Positions 44,508-53,711 are shown, numbered from the stretch's first letter. The stretch is DNA of 64,000 nucleotides from DSOI01 sp041394885 (GCA_041394885.1 JAWKHI010000019.1:59413-123412); one strand, 5' to 3'. Program-made: numbers and translations. Notes: a model not told the origin generated them from the sequence alone.

Positions 44508-45235
44508 GGAATCACCGGCGCGGTCTGGTCCGCCGCCGTCACCCCCGGCGGCAGCTCCAGGATCCGTATGTTCCGGAAATGAATCTCGGCACCCTCGGAC
44601 TCGAGGCACAAATAGCCCTTCTTCTGCGTCGAGCGCGCGATCCCGTTGACGAATTTCCCGTTCACCGACAACTTGATCGTGCCATCCACCGCCACCACGT
44701 CGTAGACGTTCCACTCCCCGCGCGGCTTACAGCGGTTCTCGATGGACTTGCTTCGTTCCCCGCGTGGATTGTCCGGCGTGGTCTTCACGCCCCCAACGCC
44801 GAACAGTTCGCCGTGCACGTAAGCGATCGGCGGCTCCACCCCATCGCGAATGTGGAGCTTGGGCCAGTCGAGCTCGAGCATCTGCACCTCCACGCCGTTG
44901 GGCAGCCGGTTCCGCTCTCCCGGCTTGGCGTCGCTCCATACAAAGACGCCCGAATTACCGCCGGGCTCCATGTGCATCCATTCGATGTGAAGGATGAAAT
45001 TCTCGTACTGTTTCTCGCTCCGCATCACCCCGATCGGCTGCCCCTTGCACACGAGCAGCCCCTTCTTCACGCTCCATGTGTCGGGATCGGTATTGACGTT
45101 CACCCAGCCCTTCAGATCCTTCCCGTTAAACAGGTTGCGCCATGCCGCCGCGCGCTCGGCGGGACCGGCCGGCGCCGGCAGGCCGGAAAGTGCCACGACG
45201 GCAACCACCGCCGCCGCCGAAAGTAGATGTTTCAT
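44504..45235 (-). CDS. DUF1080 (3-keto-disaccharide hydrolase family) secreted protein
   Basis: About 243 residues from the ATG at 45235, with GGAG 9-10 bases upstream. A signal peptide (KHLLSAAAVVAVVALSG) is followed by one DUF1080 concanavalin-like beta-sandwich: WRNLFNGKDLKGWVN, FILHIEWMHMEPGGNSGVF, in pieces, and EGAEIHFRNIRILEL at the end. Members of this family cleave or bind 3-keto-glycosides; activity here is inferred only from the family. It lies between a sulfatase (27 bp upstream) and an amidohydrolase (4-bp overlap). Confidence 0.9.
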   Translation of the reverse strand: MKHLLSAAAVVAVVALSGLPAPAGPAERAAAWRNLFNGKDLKGWVNVNTDPDTWSVKKGLLVCKGQPIGVMRSEKQYENFILHIEWMHMEPGGNSGVFVWSDAKPGERNRLPNGVEVQMLELDWPKLHIRDGVEPPIAYVHGELFGVGGVKTTPDNPRGERSKSIENRCKPRGEWNVYDVVAVDGTIKLSVNGKFVNGIARSTQKKGYLCLESEGAEIHFRNIRILELPPGVTAADQTAPVIP

Positions 45236-45261
45236 TGCAGAAGCTCCTGTTCCTGGTTGTC

Positions 45262-46851
45262 TCAATGACGATAATTCGGATTGTACTTACCTTGCTCGGC
45301 GAAACCGCCCAGTTCCGGCCGCATCCCCGAATACCGTGGATAGGATTCCCAGATGTCGCCGTTGCCGGTGACGCGGGGGTCTCTCTGCTGCTCGAGCGCG
45401 CGCTCGAGCGTCCTCCGCATCGAGGCGCGGGTGCGCGCATGCGCTGCCTCGCCCGCCAGATTCCGCAGGCACCCGGGATCGGCGGCGACGTCGAACAGTT
45501 CCTCCTCCGGACGTTTGCCGAACCCGTGCTCGAACAGGACTCGGGATTCGGCCTGATTGGCCATCATCCATGTTTTGGTGGGCCCGTTGTCGATGTCGTA
45601 GTATTCCTTCGGATCGCCGGCCGGCCAACGATCCGGCTTCATGTTCCAGATGTAGAGATACTTGCCTTCGCGCATCGCACGGGCCGGGTAGCCCAGATTG
45701 TCCCGCCGTGCGTGGGAGTGCCTCTCCCGGCCCGAGAAAACGCGCTCACGCGACGGCTCGATGCGGCCAGATCGGCCTGACCCGAGCAGGCTCACCAGGC
45801 TCCGGCCCACCATCGCCGGCGCCGGCCGCACTCCGGCGGCTTCGAGAAACGTAGGCGCGAAATCGGCAAAACTCACCAGGTCGTCGCTCACACGCCCGCC
45901 TTTGGCGCGATCTTTCCACATCATCGTGAGCGGCAGATGGATTCCATAGTCGTACATCGAGGCCTTGGAGCCGGGGAACGACATCCCGTTATCGGCCGTG
46001 GCCACCACCAGTGTGTTGTCGAGCTCGCCCGCCTTTTCGAGCATCGCCAGCATCCGCCCCAGGTGGCTGTCGAAGTGCTCGATCTCGAGGTAGTAGTCGA
46101 GTAGATCGCCCCGGACCTCGGCGTTGTCGGGGAGGAAGGGTGGCACCGTCACGTCCTCGAGACGTTTCCCCGATTTGAGTCCGGATCCCTTCGTATAGCC
46201 CCGGTGCGGTTCGTGGCACCCGAACCAGAAGCAGAACGGACTGTCCTTGGGGCGGGCGCCGAGAAAATCCTCGAAATTGGCTGCGTAGTCGTTGGCGTTG
46301 ATTTGCAGTCCGCGGGTTGGAGCGCGACGTTTGTCGTAGGGCGGGCCGGCCGGATTGTGCGGCCATCCGGAGCCCTGGAAATTGGCCGGCCCGGCGCCTT
46401 TGCCGGTGAGGCCGACGTGGTATCCCGCGGCGGCGAGCAAATTGGGATAGACGGTGAGCGACCGTGGGAACGCTGAAGCGTGAGTGCCGGCTTCCTCGAT
46501 CTGCCACGGAAAGCGGCCAGTGAGGATACCCGCGCGCGAGGGAGCGCAGCCCGGGGAAAGACCGTAGGCCTGCCGGAACAACACTCCTTCGGCGGCCACC
46601 CTGTCGAACGAAGGGGTCTTCACCACCTTGTCACCGGTGGCGCCGGTGTGGGGATAGGACTGATCGTCCGATATGGCAAAGAGGATGTTGGGCCGGCGGG
46701 CGGCGGCGCCGCGCAACAACGCGGGAGCCGCGCCGGAACCGAGGACGGATCCAAGCCCGGATCCAAGCCCGGATCCAAGCAATGCCGCGCGGGAGAGGAA
46801 GGAACGGCGCGAAGGCAGGTTTCGGTGTGAGCCAGACATAAGAGTAAGCAT
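45262..46851 (-). CDS. Sulfatase, formylglycine-dependent (N-sulfoglucosamine sulfohydrolase-like)
   Basis: Up to 529 residues; an alternative ATG four codons in is at 46839. A Tat-like RR motif (PSRRSFLSRAALLGSG) is followed by a run of LGSG units encoded by a 12-bp tandem repeat. The catalytic block is CAPSRAGILTGRFPW, with Cys102 (long numbering) the formylglycine precursor. ISDDQSYPHTGATGD and ATADNGMSFPGSK give metal ligands; the C-terminal FDVAADPGCLRNLAG is standard. The pattern resembles heparan-type N-sulfoglucosamine sulfohydrolases, though specificity is not proven. It is the first gene of an operon with DUF1080 and amidohydrolase genes, divergent from the HD-GYP gene. Confidence 0.92.
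   Translation of the reverse strand: MLTLMSGSHRNLPSRRSFLSRAALLGSGLGSGLGSVLGSGAAPALLRGAAARRPNILFAISDDQSYPHTGATGDKVVKTPSFDRVAAEGVLFRQAYGLSPGCAPSRAGILTGRFPWQIEEAGTHASAFPRSLTVYPNLLAAAGYHVGLTGKGAGPANFQGSGWPHNPAGPPYDKRRAPTRGLQINANDYAANFEDFLGARPKDSPFCFWFGCHEPHRGYTKGSGLKSGKRLEDVTVPPFLPDNAEVRGDLLDYYLEIEHFDSHLGRMLAMLEKAGELDNTLVVATADNGMSFPGSKASMYDYGIHLPLTMMWKDRAKGGRVSDDLVSFADFAPTFLEAAGVRPAPAMVGRSLVSLLGSGRSGRIEPSRERVFSGRERHSHARRDNLGYPARAMREGKYLYIWNMKPDRWPAGDPKEYYDIDNGPTKTWMMANQAESRVLFEHGFGKRPEEELFDVAADPGCLRNLAGEAAHARTRASMRRTLERALEQQRDPRVTGNGDIWESYPRYSGMRPELGGFAEQGKYNPNYRH
46747..46780. repeat. 12-bp tandem repeat in the sulfatase leader
   Basis: GGATCCAAGCCC occurs at 46747-46758 and 46759-46770, with a third copy cut to 10 bases at 46771-46780; a degenerate copy precedes them. 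On the coding strand it encodes repeated LGSG in the signal-peptide hydrophobic region. The unit length keeps the frame, so copy-number change alters only leader length. Confidence 0.75.
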
Positions 46852-46878
46852 ATCGTTCGAAGGGCCTCGTGAGGTGAA

Positions 46879-49416
46879 ATGCTGACGTTGCCCCAGGGAT
46901 TCACCCGTTCTTATTCTGGACCGGAATTGCCGATGACACAGATGCGCACTCTGTGTGCACAGATGAAACTAAGCCCCAAAACGTGGGTCTACGTGGCGCT
47001 TACGGCGCTGTTAGGAGCCGAGTTAGCGATCATTTCGATCGCCAACTGGACCTGGCATGAACCGTTGCGTTTTCTGTTCTACTTCCTGTTTGCGGTAGCC
47101 ACATCGAAGCTGAAGGTGCGTTTGCCAGGCGTCATCGGGACGCTCTCGGTGAATTTCGTCTTCGTTTTGCTGGCGATCGTGGACCTGCCGCTGGCGCAGG
47201 CGCTGGTGGTTTCCATCGGCGGATCCATCGCGCAGGTGTTCGTCAACGCGACCAAGCGCGTGCAGCTGGCACAGGTTTTGTTCAACCCATCGTGCCTCGC
47301 CTTGTGTGTGGCCATGAGCCATAATGTGTTCCACTCGGAGGCGTTGATGGCCATGGGCGCCGGTCAGCCGATGCTGCTGTTCCTCGCCACGCTCACCTAC
47401 TACCTCACCAACACGTCGATGATCGCCGCCGTGATCGCCTTCTCGGAAGGCAAGCGGCTCTACCGGGTCTGGTACAACAATTTCTTCTGGACCGGCCCCC
47501 AGTTCCTGTTCGGCGCCACCCTGACTCAGATCGTGCTGGTAATCAACGAACGGCTGGGGTGGCAGTATTCGTTCCTGTTGCTGCCGGGCCTCTATCTCGT
47601 CTACTCGTCGTACAACTTGTACCTCGGCCGGCTCGAGACAGAGAAGAAGCACGTCACCGATGTGGCCGCGCTTCACTTGCGCACGATTGAAGCGCTCGCG
47701 CTCGCCATCGAAGCCAAGGACGACACCACCCACGCTCACCTGCGCCGCGTGAAAGTGTATGCGATGGCCATCGCCAACGAATTGGGCCTTGACGAAGATC
47801 AGGTCCGCGCGCTCGAAGCGGCTGCGCTGCTGCACGACATCGGCAAGCTGGCTGTCCCGGAATACATCATCAACAAGCCGGGCAAGCTGACCAAGGAAGA
47901 ATTCGAACGAATGAAGGTGCACCCTGTGGTGGGCGCGGAAATCCTCGAGTGCGTCCAGTTCCCCTACCCGGTGGTGCCCATCGTCCGGAGCCACCATGAA
48001 AAGTGGGATGGTAACGGGTATCCGGATGGGCTGAAGGGTGAGGAAATCCCGATCGGCGCGCGGATCCTTTCCGCTGTCGATTGCCTGGACGCCCTCGCGT
48101 CAGACCGCCAGTACCGCCGCGCGCTGCCGCTCGAAAAGGCCCTCGAGGTCGTGGTCGAAGAGTCCGGCAAGGCGTTCGACCCCCAGATCGTCGAGATCCT
48201 CCGCCGCCGCTGTGCCGAACTCGAGGCTGAGGCCCGCTCCACCGCCGTCTCCGAGCCAGCCAAGCTCTCGGTGAACGTCCGCGTGGAACGTGGCGAGGCC
48301 CCGGCTGCCGGCCTGGCTGCCGGAGAAGATCCGCCGGTGGCGGCGGCGGCCCCGGCTGCCCGTCCGCGGGACTTCATCGCTTCCATCGCCGCCGCGCGCC
48401 AGGAGTTCCAAATGCTCCACGAGACCATCGGCGACTTGGGCAGTTCACTCTCGCTCGAGGAAACCCTCTCTCTGCTGGCCGCCCGTACCCGCAATCTCGT
48501 CCCTTATGACGCCATCGCGATCTACTGCCTCGGCGATGGCGCCCTCGAGCCCGAGTTCGCCTCTGGAGACGATGCCGCTCTGTTTGCCTCGCTCCGAATC
48601 CCGGTGGGCGAGGGAATCTCCGGATGGGTGGTGCAGAATCACAAGCCCATGACCAACGGCAACCCGTCAGTGGAGTGCGGCTACCTCAATGATCCGCGCA
48701 AGTTCTCCACGCTCCGCTCGGCCCTCTCGGTCCCGCTCGAAACACCCAACGGCATCGTAGGCGCGCTCACCCTCTATCGCCGCGAGGCCGATGCCTTCGC
48801 CGGCGATCAACTGCGCCTGCTCCAGACGGTGAGCATGAAGGCCAGCATGACCATCGAGAACGCGCTGCGCCATTCTCGCGTCGAGCGCGACGCGAGCATC
48901 GATCAGCTCACCGGCCTCGCCAACGCCCACTCGCTCATGCTCCACCTCGACGCCGAGATCGGCCGCGCCCGCGCCGGCGGGCACCCGGTGGCGATTCTCG
49001 TGCTCGATCTCGACGGCTTCAAGCTCGTCAATGACCGCTTCGGCCACCTCACAGGCAACCAGGTGCTCGAGAAAGTGGCCGTCGGGCTTCGCGAGCATTG
49101 CCGGCCCGGCGATTTCGTCGCACGCATGGGCGGCGACGAGTTCGTCATCGTCGCTCCCGGGCTCAGCGGTCGCGGCCTCGAGGAAAAACAGCGGGTGCTC
49201 GCCGAGACGGTCGAACGGGCCGGTCGCGCCGTCTGCGGTCTCGATTCCACGCTCTCCCTCAGCCTCGGCGCCGCGCACTTCCCCGCCGACGGCGAAGACG
49301 TCGAAACCGTCCTCGCCGCCGCCGACCAGCGCATGTACAAGATCAAACAACAGCACCATCGCGATCAGCCAATCCTTACCTCGGGCCGCGAACCTCAAAT
49401 ACTCACCATTCAATGA
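46879..49416 (+). CDS. Membrane-bound HD-GYP / GAF / GGDEF signalling protein
   Basis: 845 residues from the ATG at 46879, preceded by GAGGTG. About six membrane helices (residues 35-250) form an integral-membrane sensor. The HD-GYP domain (about 265-445) has LLHDIGKLAVPEYI and HHEKWDGNGYPDGL, the metal- and c-di-GMP-hydrolysing motifs. A Pro/Ala-rich linker leads to a GAF domain (about 515-665) and a GGDEF domain (about 675-830) with an intact GGDEF at 751-755 and DLDGFKLVNDRFGH. It can in principle both break down and make c-di-GMP, with GAF as a further sensor. It is divergent from the sulfatase operon by 27 bp. Confidence 0.92.
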   Translation: MLTLPQGFTRSYSGPELPMTQMRTLCAQMKLSPKTWVYVALTALLGAELAIISIANWTWHEPLRFLFYFLFAVATSKLKVRLPGVIGTLSVNFVFVLLAIVDLPLAQALVVSIGGSIAQVFVNATKRVQLAQVLFNPSCLALCVAMSHNVFHSEALMAMGAGQPMLLFLATLTYYLTNTSMIAAVIAFSEGKRLYRVWYNNFFWTGPQFLFGATLTQIVLVINERLGWQYSFLLLPGLYLVYSSYNLYLGRLETEKKHVTDVAALHLRTIEALALAIEAKDDTTHAHLRRVKVYAMAIANELGLDEDQVRALEAAALLHDIGKLAVPEYIINKPGKLTKEEFERMKVHPVVGAEILECVQFPYPVVPIVRSHHEKWDGNGYPDGLKGEEIPIGARILSAVDCLDALASDRQYRRALPLEKALEVVVEESGKAFDPQIVEILRRRCAELEAEARSTAVSEPAKLSVNVRVERGEAPAAGLAAGEDPPVAAAAPAARPRDFIASIAAARQEFQMLHETIGDLGSSLSLEETLSLLAARTRNLVPYDAIAIYCLGDGALEPEFASGDDAALFASLRIPVGEGISGWVVQNHKPMTNGNPSVECGYLNDPRKFSTLRSALSVPLETPNGIVGALTLYRREADAFAGDQLRLLQTVSMKASMTIENALRHSRVERDASIDQLTGLANAHSLMLHLDAEIGRARAGGHPVAILVLDLDGFKLVNDRFGHLTGNQVLEKVAVGLREHCRPGDFVARMGGDEFVIVAPGLSGRGLEEKQRVLAETVERAGRAVCGLDSTLSLSLGAAHFPADGEDVETVLAAADQRMYKIKQQHHRDQPILTSGREPQILTIQ

Positions 49417-49474
49417 TCCGCTCGCTACCCCTCGTGGGTAGTATCCTGGGTCTGGGATTCCACCCCGGGCCTCT

Positions 49475-50161
49475 ATGACTTTCCAGGAATCGATGAATGA
49501 GCTGGAGCTGCTGGGCACAGCCCAGAACCGCAAAGTATATGCCCGGCACGGCGCGGGCCCCGGGACCCTCGGCGTCAGCTTCGCCAATCTCGGCAAGCTC
49601 GCCAGGAGGATCAAGACGAATCACGATCTGGCGCGCCAGCTCTGGGATTCGGGCATTAGCGACGCCCGGTCGCTTGCCCTGATGATCGCCAGCCCCACCG
49701 ACGTCACCGAGGCCGATCTCGACCACTGGATCGCCGGCGTGAGCTATTACATCCTGGCCGGTTCCGTTGCCCAGTTCACCCACAAGACCTGCTTCGCCGT
49801 GAAAAAGCGCAAGCAGTGGACCGCGTCCAGGCAGGAGTATGTCGCGCAAGCCGGCTGGGACCTCGTCGCTCTGGCTGCCATGCACGACGCCGAGGCCGGC
49901 GACGGCTATTTCGAGCAGCAGCTCGACACGATCGAGAAGCGGATCCACAAAGCGCCCAACCGCGTTCGCCACGCCATGAATGGCGCTCTGATTGCGATCG
50001 GAATCCGCAACGCCCATCTCGAGAAACTCGCCGTCGCCGCCGCCAAACGCATCGGCAAGGTGGAGGTGGACCACGGCGAAACCAGTTGCGTCACTCCGGA
50101 CGCGGTGGCCTACATCGCCAAAACCAAGGCGCGCAAGGCCACCCGGTCCCGCCCGCGCTGA
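49475..50161 (+). CDS. DNA alkylation repair family protein (AlkD-like HEAT repeats)
   Basis: 228 residues. The whole protein is helical and matches the COG4912/PF08713 family: start NELELLGTAQNRKVYARHG, then LARRIKTNHDLARQLWDSG, and APNRVRHAMNGALIAIG with the conserved end VDHGETSCVTPDAVAYI. These HEAT-repeat proteins bind damaged DNA; AlkD removes bulky N3- and N7-alkyl bases. The basic tail (KTKARKATRSRPR) fits DNA binding. It stands alone, 58 bp after the HD-GYP gene, with no ada/alkB partners. Confidence 0.88.
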   Translation: MTFQESMNELELLGTAQNRKVYARHGAGPGTLGVSFANLGKLARRIKTNHDLARQLWDSGISDARSLALMIASPTDVTEADLDHWIAGVSYYILAGSVAQFTHKTCFAVKKRKQWTASRQEYVAQAGWDLVALAAMHDAEAGDGYFEQQLDTIEKRIHKAPNRVRHAMNGALIAIGIRNAHLEKLAVAAAKRIGKVEVDHGETSCVTPDAVAYIAKTKARKATRSRPR

Positions 50162-50212
50162 CCCTGCCGGCCTCCCCGCGCGAGCCCGCTGGCGCGCAGT
50201 ATAGTACTGTAC

Positions 50213-51785
50213 ATGTTCTCCCGTCGCGATTTTCTTGGCTCCGCCGCGGCCGCTGGGTCCGTGGCCGCTTCCTCGCTTTCGGCAGCCTCCACGCGCCCGA
50301 ATATTCTGTTCGTGATGGTGGACGAAATGCGCTGGGACGCCATGGGATGCGAGAAACACCCCGTCGTCCGGACGCCGAACCTCGATCGGCTCGCCAAGGA
50401 CGGCGCGCGTTTCGCGTCGAGCTACACCGTATCGCCGGTCTGTTCGCCGGCCCGCGCCTGCGTGTTCACGGGACGCCACGCCCACGTCAACGGTGTCACG
50501 ATGAATCAGGTGCCGGCCCACGATGGGGAGATTTTTCTACCCTCGATCCTGCGCCACAACGGATATCACACCGCTATCGCGGGCAAGCTGCACTACGTGC
50601 CGCGCCGCTTCGATTACGGCTTCAACGAGTTCTACACGTTCTCGGCGGAAGGCCCAACGCCGGAGCTCGGCTACAACGCCTATCTGCAGAAAAAGCATGG
50701 GTCGCCCGCCAAATGGCCCAAAGTCCCTGGCACCTGCCCATGGCCGGACGACGAATTGGGTCGCGACGTCGGCCTGTTCGCCCATCCCAAAGAGGACTTC
50801 GAAACCGAATGGATCACCGATCGCTCAGTGGACTTCCTACGCGCCCGCAAATCGAATCCGCAGCCCTGGATGCTATTCACCAGCTATCTGAAGCCGCACT
50901 CGCCCTCGGTGGAACCGAACCCCTATTTCAAGATGTACGATCCCGCCGCGATGCCCATCCCCAAGCTCCCGTCCAACGCCAAACAACAGCGCGCGGCCCA
51001 GCGCGGACGCAACCGGCGCCACTACGTGGACAACGAGCAGATGATGCGGGTGATGAGCGCGCTCTACTACGGCGCCATTTCGCACATCGACGATCAGGTC
51101 GGCCGGTTGTTCGGCGAACTGGACCGGCTGGGCATGGCATCCAACACCCTCGTGCTGTTCACCGCCGACCACGGCAACATGCTCGGTGACCGCGGCCGCT
51201 GGTTCAAGGGTCTCCAATACGAGGGCTCCGCGCGCGTGCCCCTGTTGTGGAAAGAACCCGGCAATCGCGCGCAGCGCGGGCGGGTCATCGACAAAGTGGT
51301 GGAGAATACGGACCTGCTTCCCTCGATCCTCGAGTACGCCGGCATCGCCGTGCCGCCCGGAGTGCAGGGCCGCAGTTTCCGCGCCTTGGCCGCGGGCAAC
51401 GATCCGAATTGGAAGAACACATGCTTCTCGCAACTCCGGTCCGGCATGTGGCTCGACGGCAGTTGGAAGCTGATCGATAACAGCTTGGACGGCGCCGGTC
51501 CGCGCGAGTTGTACGACCTTCGCAACGATCCGAAAGAGGAGCGCAACTTGGCCGCCGATCCACGGCATCGCGACCGTGTGGCCCATTCGATGGAGCAGGT
51601 GGCCGCATCGCGCCGCCCATCCCGATCCGGTCCGCATCACCGGAATGTCGATGCCCGTCTATGCCCACATCGATGCCCGCGAGCGCGCCGAAGCCATCCG
51701 CAACGCCCCGGACAACGCGGAAGCGCAGGCCGCGGCCCCGCGTGGAGCCCGGAAAAAAGGCGGCGGACGCAAGAAGAAAGAATAG
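50213..51785 (+). pseudogene. Sulfatase with a late frameshift
   Basis: The frame from 50213 encodes a normal sulfatase: Tat-like leader SRRDFLGSAAAAGS, NILFVMVDEMRWDAMGC, signature CSPARACVFTGRH with Cys77, FTADHGNMLGDRGRW, and the family end YDLRNDPKEERNLA. At about 51606-51612 the frame is lost: the original frame runs on as Arg/Pro/Ser-rich sequence to 51817, while the +1 frame gives AAHPDPVRITGMSMPVYAHID, in pieces, and ends at 51785. An inserted T or loss of two bases would explain it. The catalytic core lies wholly before the break, so the protein may still work with a foreign tail. Confidence 0.8.
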
Positions 51786-51797
51786 GGTCCGCTTCCG

Positions 51798-52553
51798 TCA
51801 CCCGGGCAGCCCGGTGACCGCAACGATCTTTCCGTCCGCGCCTAGTTCGAATACATTGGCGCCCCGCATCCGCTCCACCCCGTCTGCGCCCGCCGCCACC
51901 CACTCGGCCAGCACCATGCCCTGGCAGTGGCGAACCTCGCCCCGCCGCCCCACGCGGATGCCCGGCAGGAACCGTTGGGCCGCGCCGGCGTGAAGCGCCA
52001 GTTCCTCAACGCCTTCGAGCGCCGAATACCGGTCGCGGAATCGGATCTCGTTCGACGCCACGGCGGCAAACGCGGCTTGCCTATGCGCGGCATCGGTTTC
52101 CGCCCAGGCCAGAAACCATGCGTCCACCGTTTCCCCCGCCCGGGCGAACGCCTCGTCGGCGGCGACATTGGCGAACACCGAGAGCTGGTAGCGCCAGCCC
52201 TGGACGTGTTGGTCCCGCACGGCCGGGTCGTCGAACTCATGGGTGAGATCGAGCCGGGTGGCGCCGCCTTCGTCGCTGAGCCGGATGCTCACCCGCGAAC
52301 TTCCCGGCGGTATCGGTTTTCCGCTGGCGTATCCGTAGGTGAACACGATCCTCTCGGGCGGGTCGATCGCCAGCACCTCGCCAAGCGCCTCCACACCGCC
52401 CGGATACCGGATCGATACCTTGCCGCCTACGCGGGCATCCACGGTCGATCCTTCGCCCCACCATTTCGCCCAGCGCGCGCTGTCGGTGAAGAAGCGGAAG
52501 ACCAACTCACGGCTGGCCATGATCCGCACGGTTCTTTCGAGCGAAATGTTCAT
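51798..52553 (-). CDS. SRPBCC (AHSA1-like) domain fused to a SnoaL-like domain
   Basis: 251 residues from the ATG at 52553, overlapping the ArsR stop by four bases; the frame is open to 53153 but that part is antisense to neighbours. Residues about 1-140 are an AHSA1/START-like module (ISLERTVRIMASRELVFRFFTD, ARWAKWWGEGSTVDAR, in pieces, and RLDLTHEFDD). Residues about 150-251 look like an NTF2/SnoaL fold (VASNEIRFRDRYSALEG, MRGANVFELGADGKIVAVTG). Both modules hold small hydrophobic ligands. An ArsR regulator cotranscribed with an SRPBCC protein is a common pair; the ligand is unknown. Confidence 0.82.
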   Translation of the reverse strand: MNISLERTVRIMASRELVFRFFTDSARWAKWWGEGSTVDARVGGKVSIRYPGGVEALGEVLAIDPPERIVFTYGYASGKPIPPGSSRVSIRLSDEGGATRLDLTHEFDDPAVRDQHVQGWRYQLSVFANVAADEAFARAGETVDAWFLAWAETDAAHRQAAFAAVASNEIRFRDRYSALEGVEELALHAGAAQRFLPGIRVGRRGEVRHCQGMVLAEWVAAGADGVERMRGANVFELGADGKIVAVTGLPG

Positions 52554-52909
52554 TCCGGACTCCTTGGTTTCGAGGACTGCGACGGCTTCGGTCCGCGGCG
52601 CGACTGTTCGAGCTCGGCTTCGAGCTGCAACTTCCACAGCGCGTCGTCCCACATCGCTTCGAGCGCCGCGCCCAATTCCCCGAGCGCCTCTCGCCGGGCA
52701 CGATAGAAACGCCGTCTGCCCTCCTGGCGCACCGTGACCAGCCCGGCTTCGCGCAGCACGCCCAGATGCAGCGAGACGGCGCCGAAGGTGACCTCCGGCA
52801 TCGCGTCTCGAATGGCGCCCGCGCTGCGCTCGTCCTTCCACACCAGCCGCAGAATCTCGCAGCGGCGCGGAGATGCGAGCACGGTCCATGCGGCGGGTGC
52901 GGCGCACAT
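52550..52909 (-). CDS. ArsR-family regulator (SRPBCC-associated type)
   Basis: 119 residues. The start AAWTVLASPRRCEILRLVW and the HTH FGAVSLHLGVLREAGLVTV with a basic wing (RQEGRRRFYRA) are typical of the ArsR subgroup encoded with AHSA1-domain proteins. It has no metal-binding Cys motif. The gene overlaps the SRPBCC gene by ATGA. An inverted repeat lies 9 bp upstream of its ATG and a second one in front of the methyltransferase gene; both are probably its operators. Confidence 0.88.
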   Translation of the reverse strand: MCAAPAAWTVLASPRRCEILRLVWKDERSAGAIRDAMPEVTFGAVSLHLGVLREAGLVTVRQEGRRRFYRARREALGELGAALEAMWDDALWKLQLEAELEQSRRGPKPSQSSKPRSPE

Positions 52910-52917
52910 ACTTATAT

Positions 52918-52933
52918 TTTAGTTTAAACTGAA
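52918..52933. promoter_or_regulatory. Candidate ArsR operator upstream of arsR-SRPBCC
   Basis: AGTTTAAACT (52921-52930) is a perfect palindrome, extended by TT and AA flanks with one mismatch (52918-52933). It lies between the methyltransferase stop and the ArsR start. It shares AGTTT/AAACT half-sites with the inverted repeat at 53693-53711. Confidence 0.45.
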
Positions 52934-53683
52934 TTATAGTCGAGCGGCCACCCCGGTCAATACCGGCTGATAGTAACCGCTCGCGCCCGGCATCATCCAA
53001 CGCAGGTCCGAAAATCCGCTGGAACCGAACACACACGCCAACTCCTCGCGCAGGATCGCCCGGTACGAGCCGGCGTAGTGACGCGCCTCCCAACCCTGCC
53101 CTGTCTCGCGCGCGAGGTGGATGTGGAAGCGGTACTGGCGCTCGTCTTCCCAATCGAGCACGAAGTGCACGATACGGCGTAGATCGCCGTCGCGATAAAA
53201 CGCCGGCCCAAGCACCGCCGGCCGCGTGCGGACCATTTCATCGTAGTCGCGAGTGCTCACGAGCAACCGGCCGCCGTCACGCAGTTTGCCGCGCATCTGC
53301 GCCGCGGCCGTCCGGAGATCATCGCTCGTTTCCAGGTGTGGAAGCGAGTTATCCATCGCGATCACGGCGTCGAAGCCGGACTCTGGAATCGCATCCAGCC
53401 GTCGCATGTCGGCCACGCGAAACCGCGCCGGCACCCCCAGGGCCTCTGCTTCCCTGGCCGCCCGCGTCACCGCGCCCGCGCTCACATCGGTTCCCAACAC
53501 GTCAAAGCCGAGCCTGCTCAACCCGAGAGACTGTGTCCCGATGCCGCACGCGCAGTCGAGAACGCGCTGGGCGGGATCGCCGCCGAGCAGCCCTGCGATT
53601 GCCGCCGCCTGCCGTGTCATCGAGGCATGCCAGTCTTCAAAGATCAAATGGTAGTCTTCCGCCAGTGCGTCGTAGGTGTTCAC
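52934..53683 (-). CDS. Class I SAM-dependent methyltransferase
   Basis: 249 residues. Motif I is VLDCACGIGTQSLGLS, the adenosine-binding acidic residue is in LGTDVSAGAV, then RVADMRRLDAIPESGFDAVI, in pieces, (motifs II/III) and AMDNSLPHL. It is a small-molecule methyltransferase of the UbiE/COQ5-like type. It lies 24 bp upstream of the ArsR-SRPBCC pair on the same strand and has its own candidate operator in front, so the three genes probably form one regulon. The substrate is unknown. Confidence 0.88.
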   Translation of the reverse strand: MNTYDALAEDYHLIFEDWHASMTRQAAAIAGLLGGDPAQRVLDCACGIGTQSLGLSRLGFDVLGTDVSAGAVTRAAREAEALGVPARFRVADMRRLDAIPESGFDAVIAMDNSLPHLETSDDLRTAAAQMRGKLRDGGRLLVSTRDYDEMVRTRPAVLGPAFYRDGDLRRIVHFVLDWEDERQYRFHIHLARETGQGWEARHYAGSYRAILREELACVFGSSGFSDLRWMMPGASGYYQPVLTGVAARL

Positions 53684-53692
53684 GCTACATCC

Positions 53693-53711
53693 TTAGTTTG
53701 GTTGAAACTAA
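53693..53711. promoter_or_regulatory. Candidate ArsR operator upstream of the methyltransferase
   Basis: TTAGTTT (53693-53699) and AAACTAA (53705-53711) are perfect 7-bp arms around GGTTG, beginning nine bases upstream of the methyltransferase ATG. The arms repeat the AGTTT/AAACT core found in front of arsR (52918-52933), although the arm spacing differs (5 versus 0). Confidence 0.45.

Noticed and set aside
49816..51189. A 457-codon + strand frame
   Set aside because: It runs through the DNA alkylation repair gene and the sulfatase in a different frame; both real genes have strong motifs.
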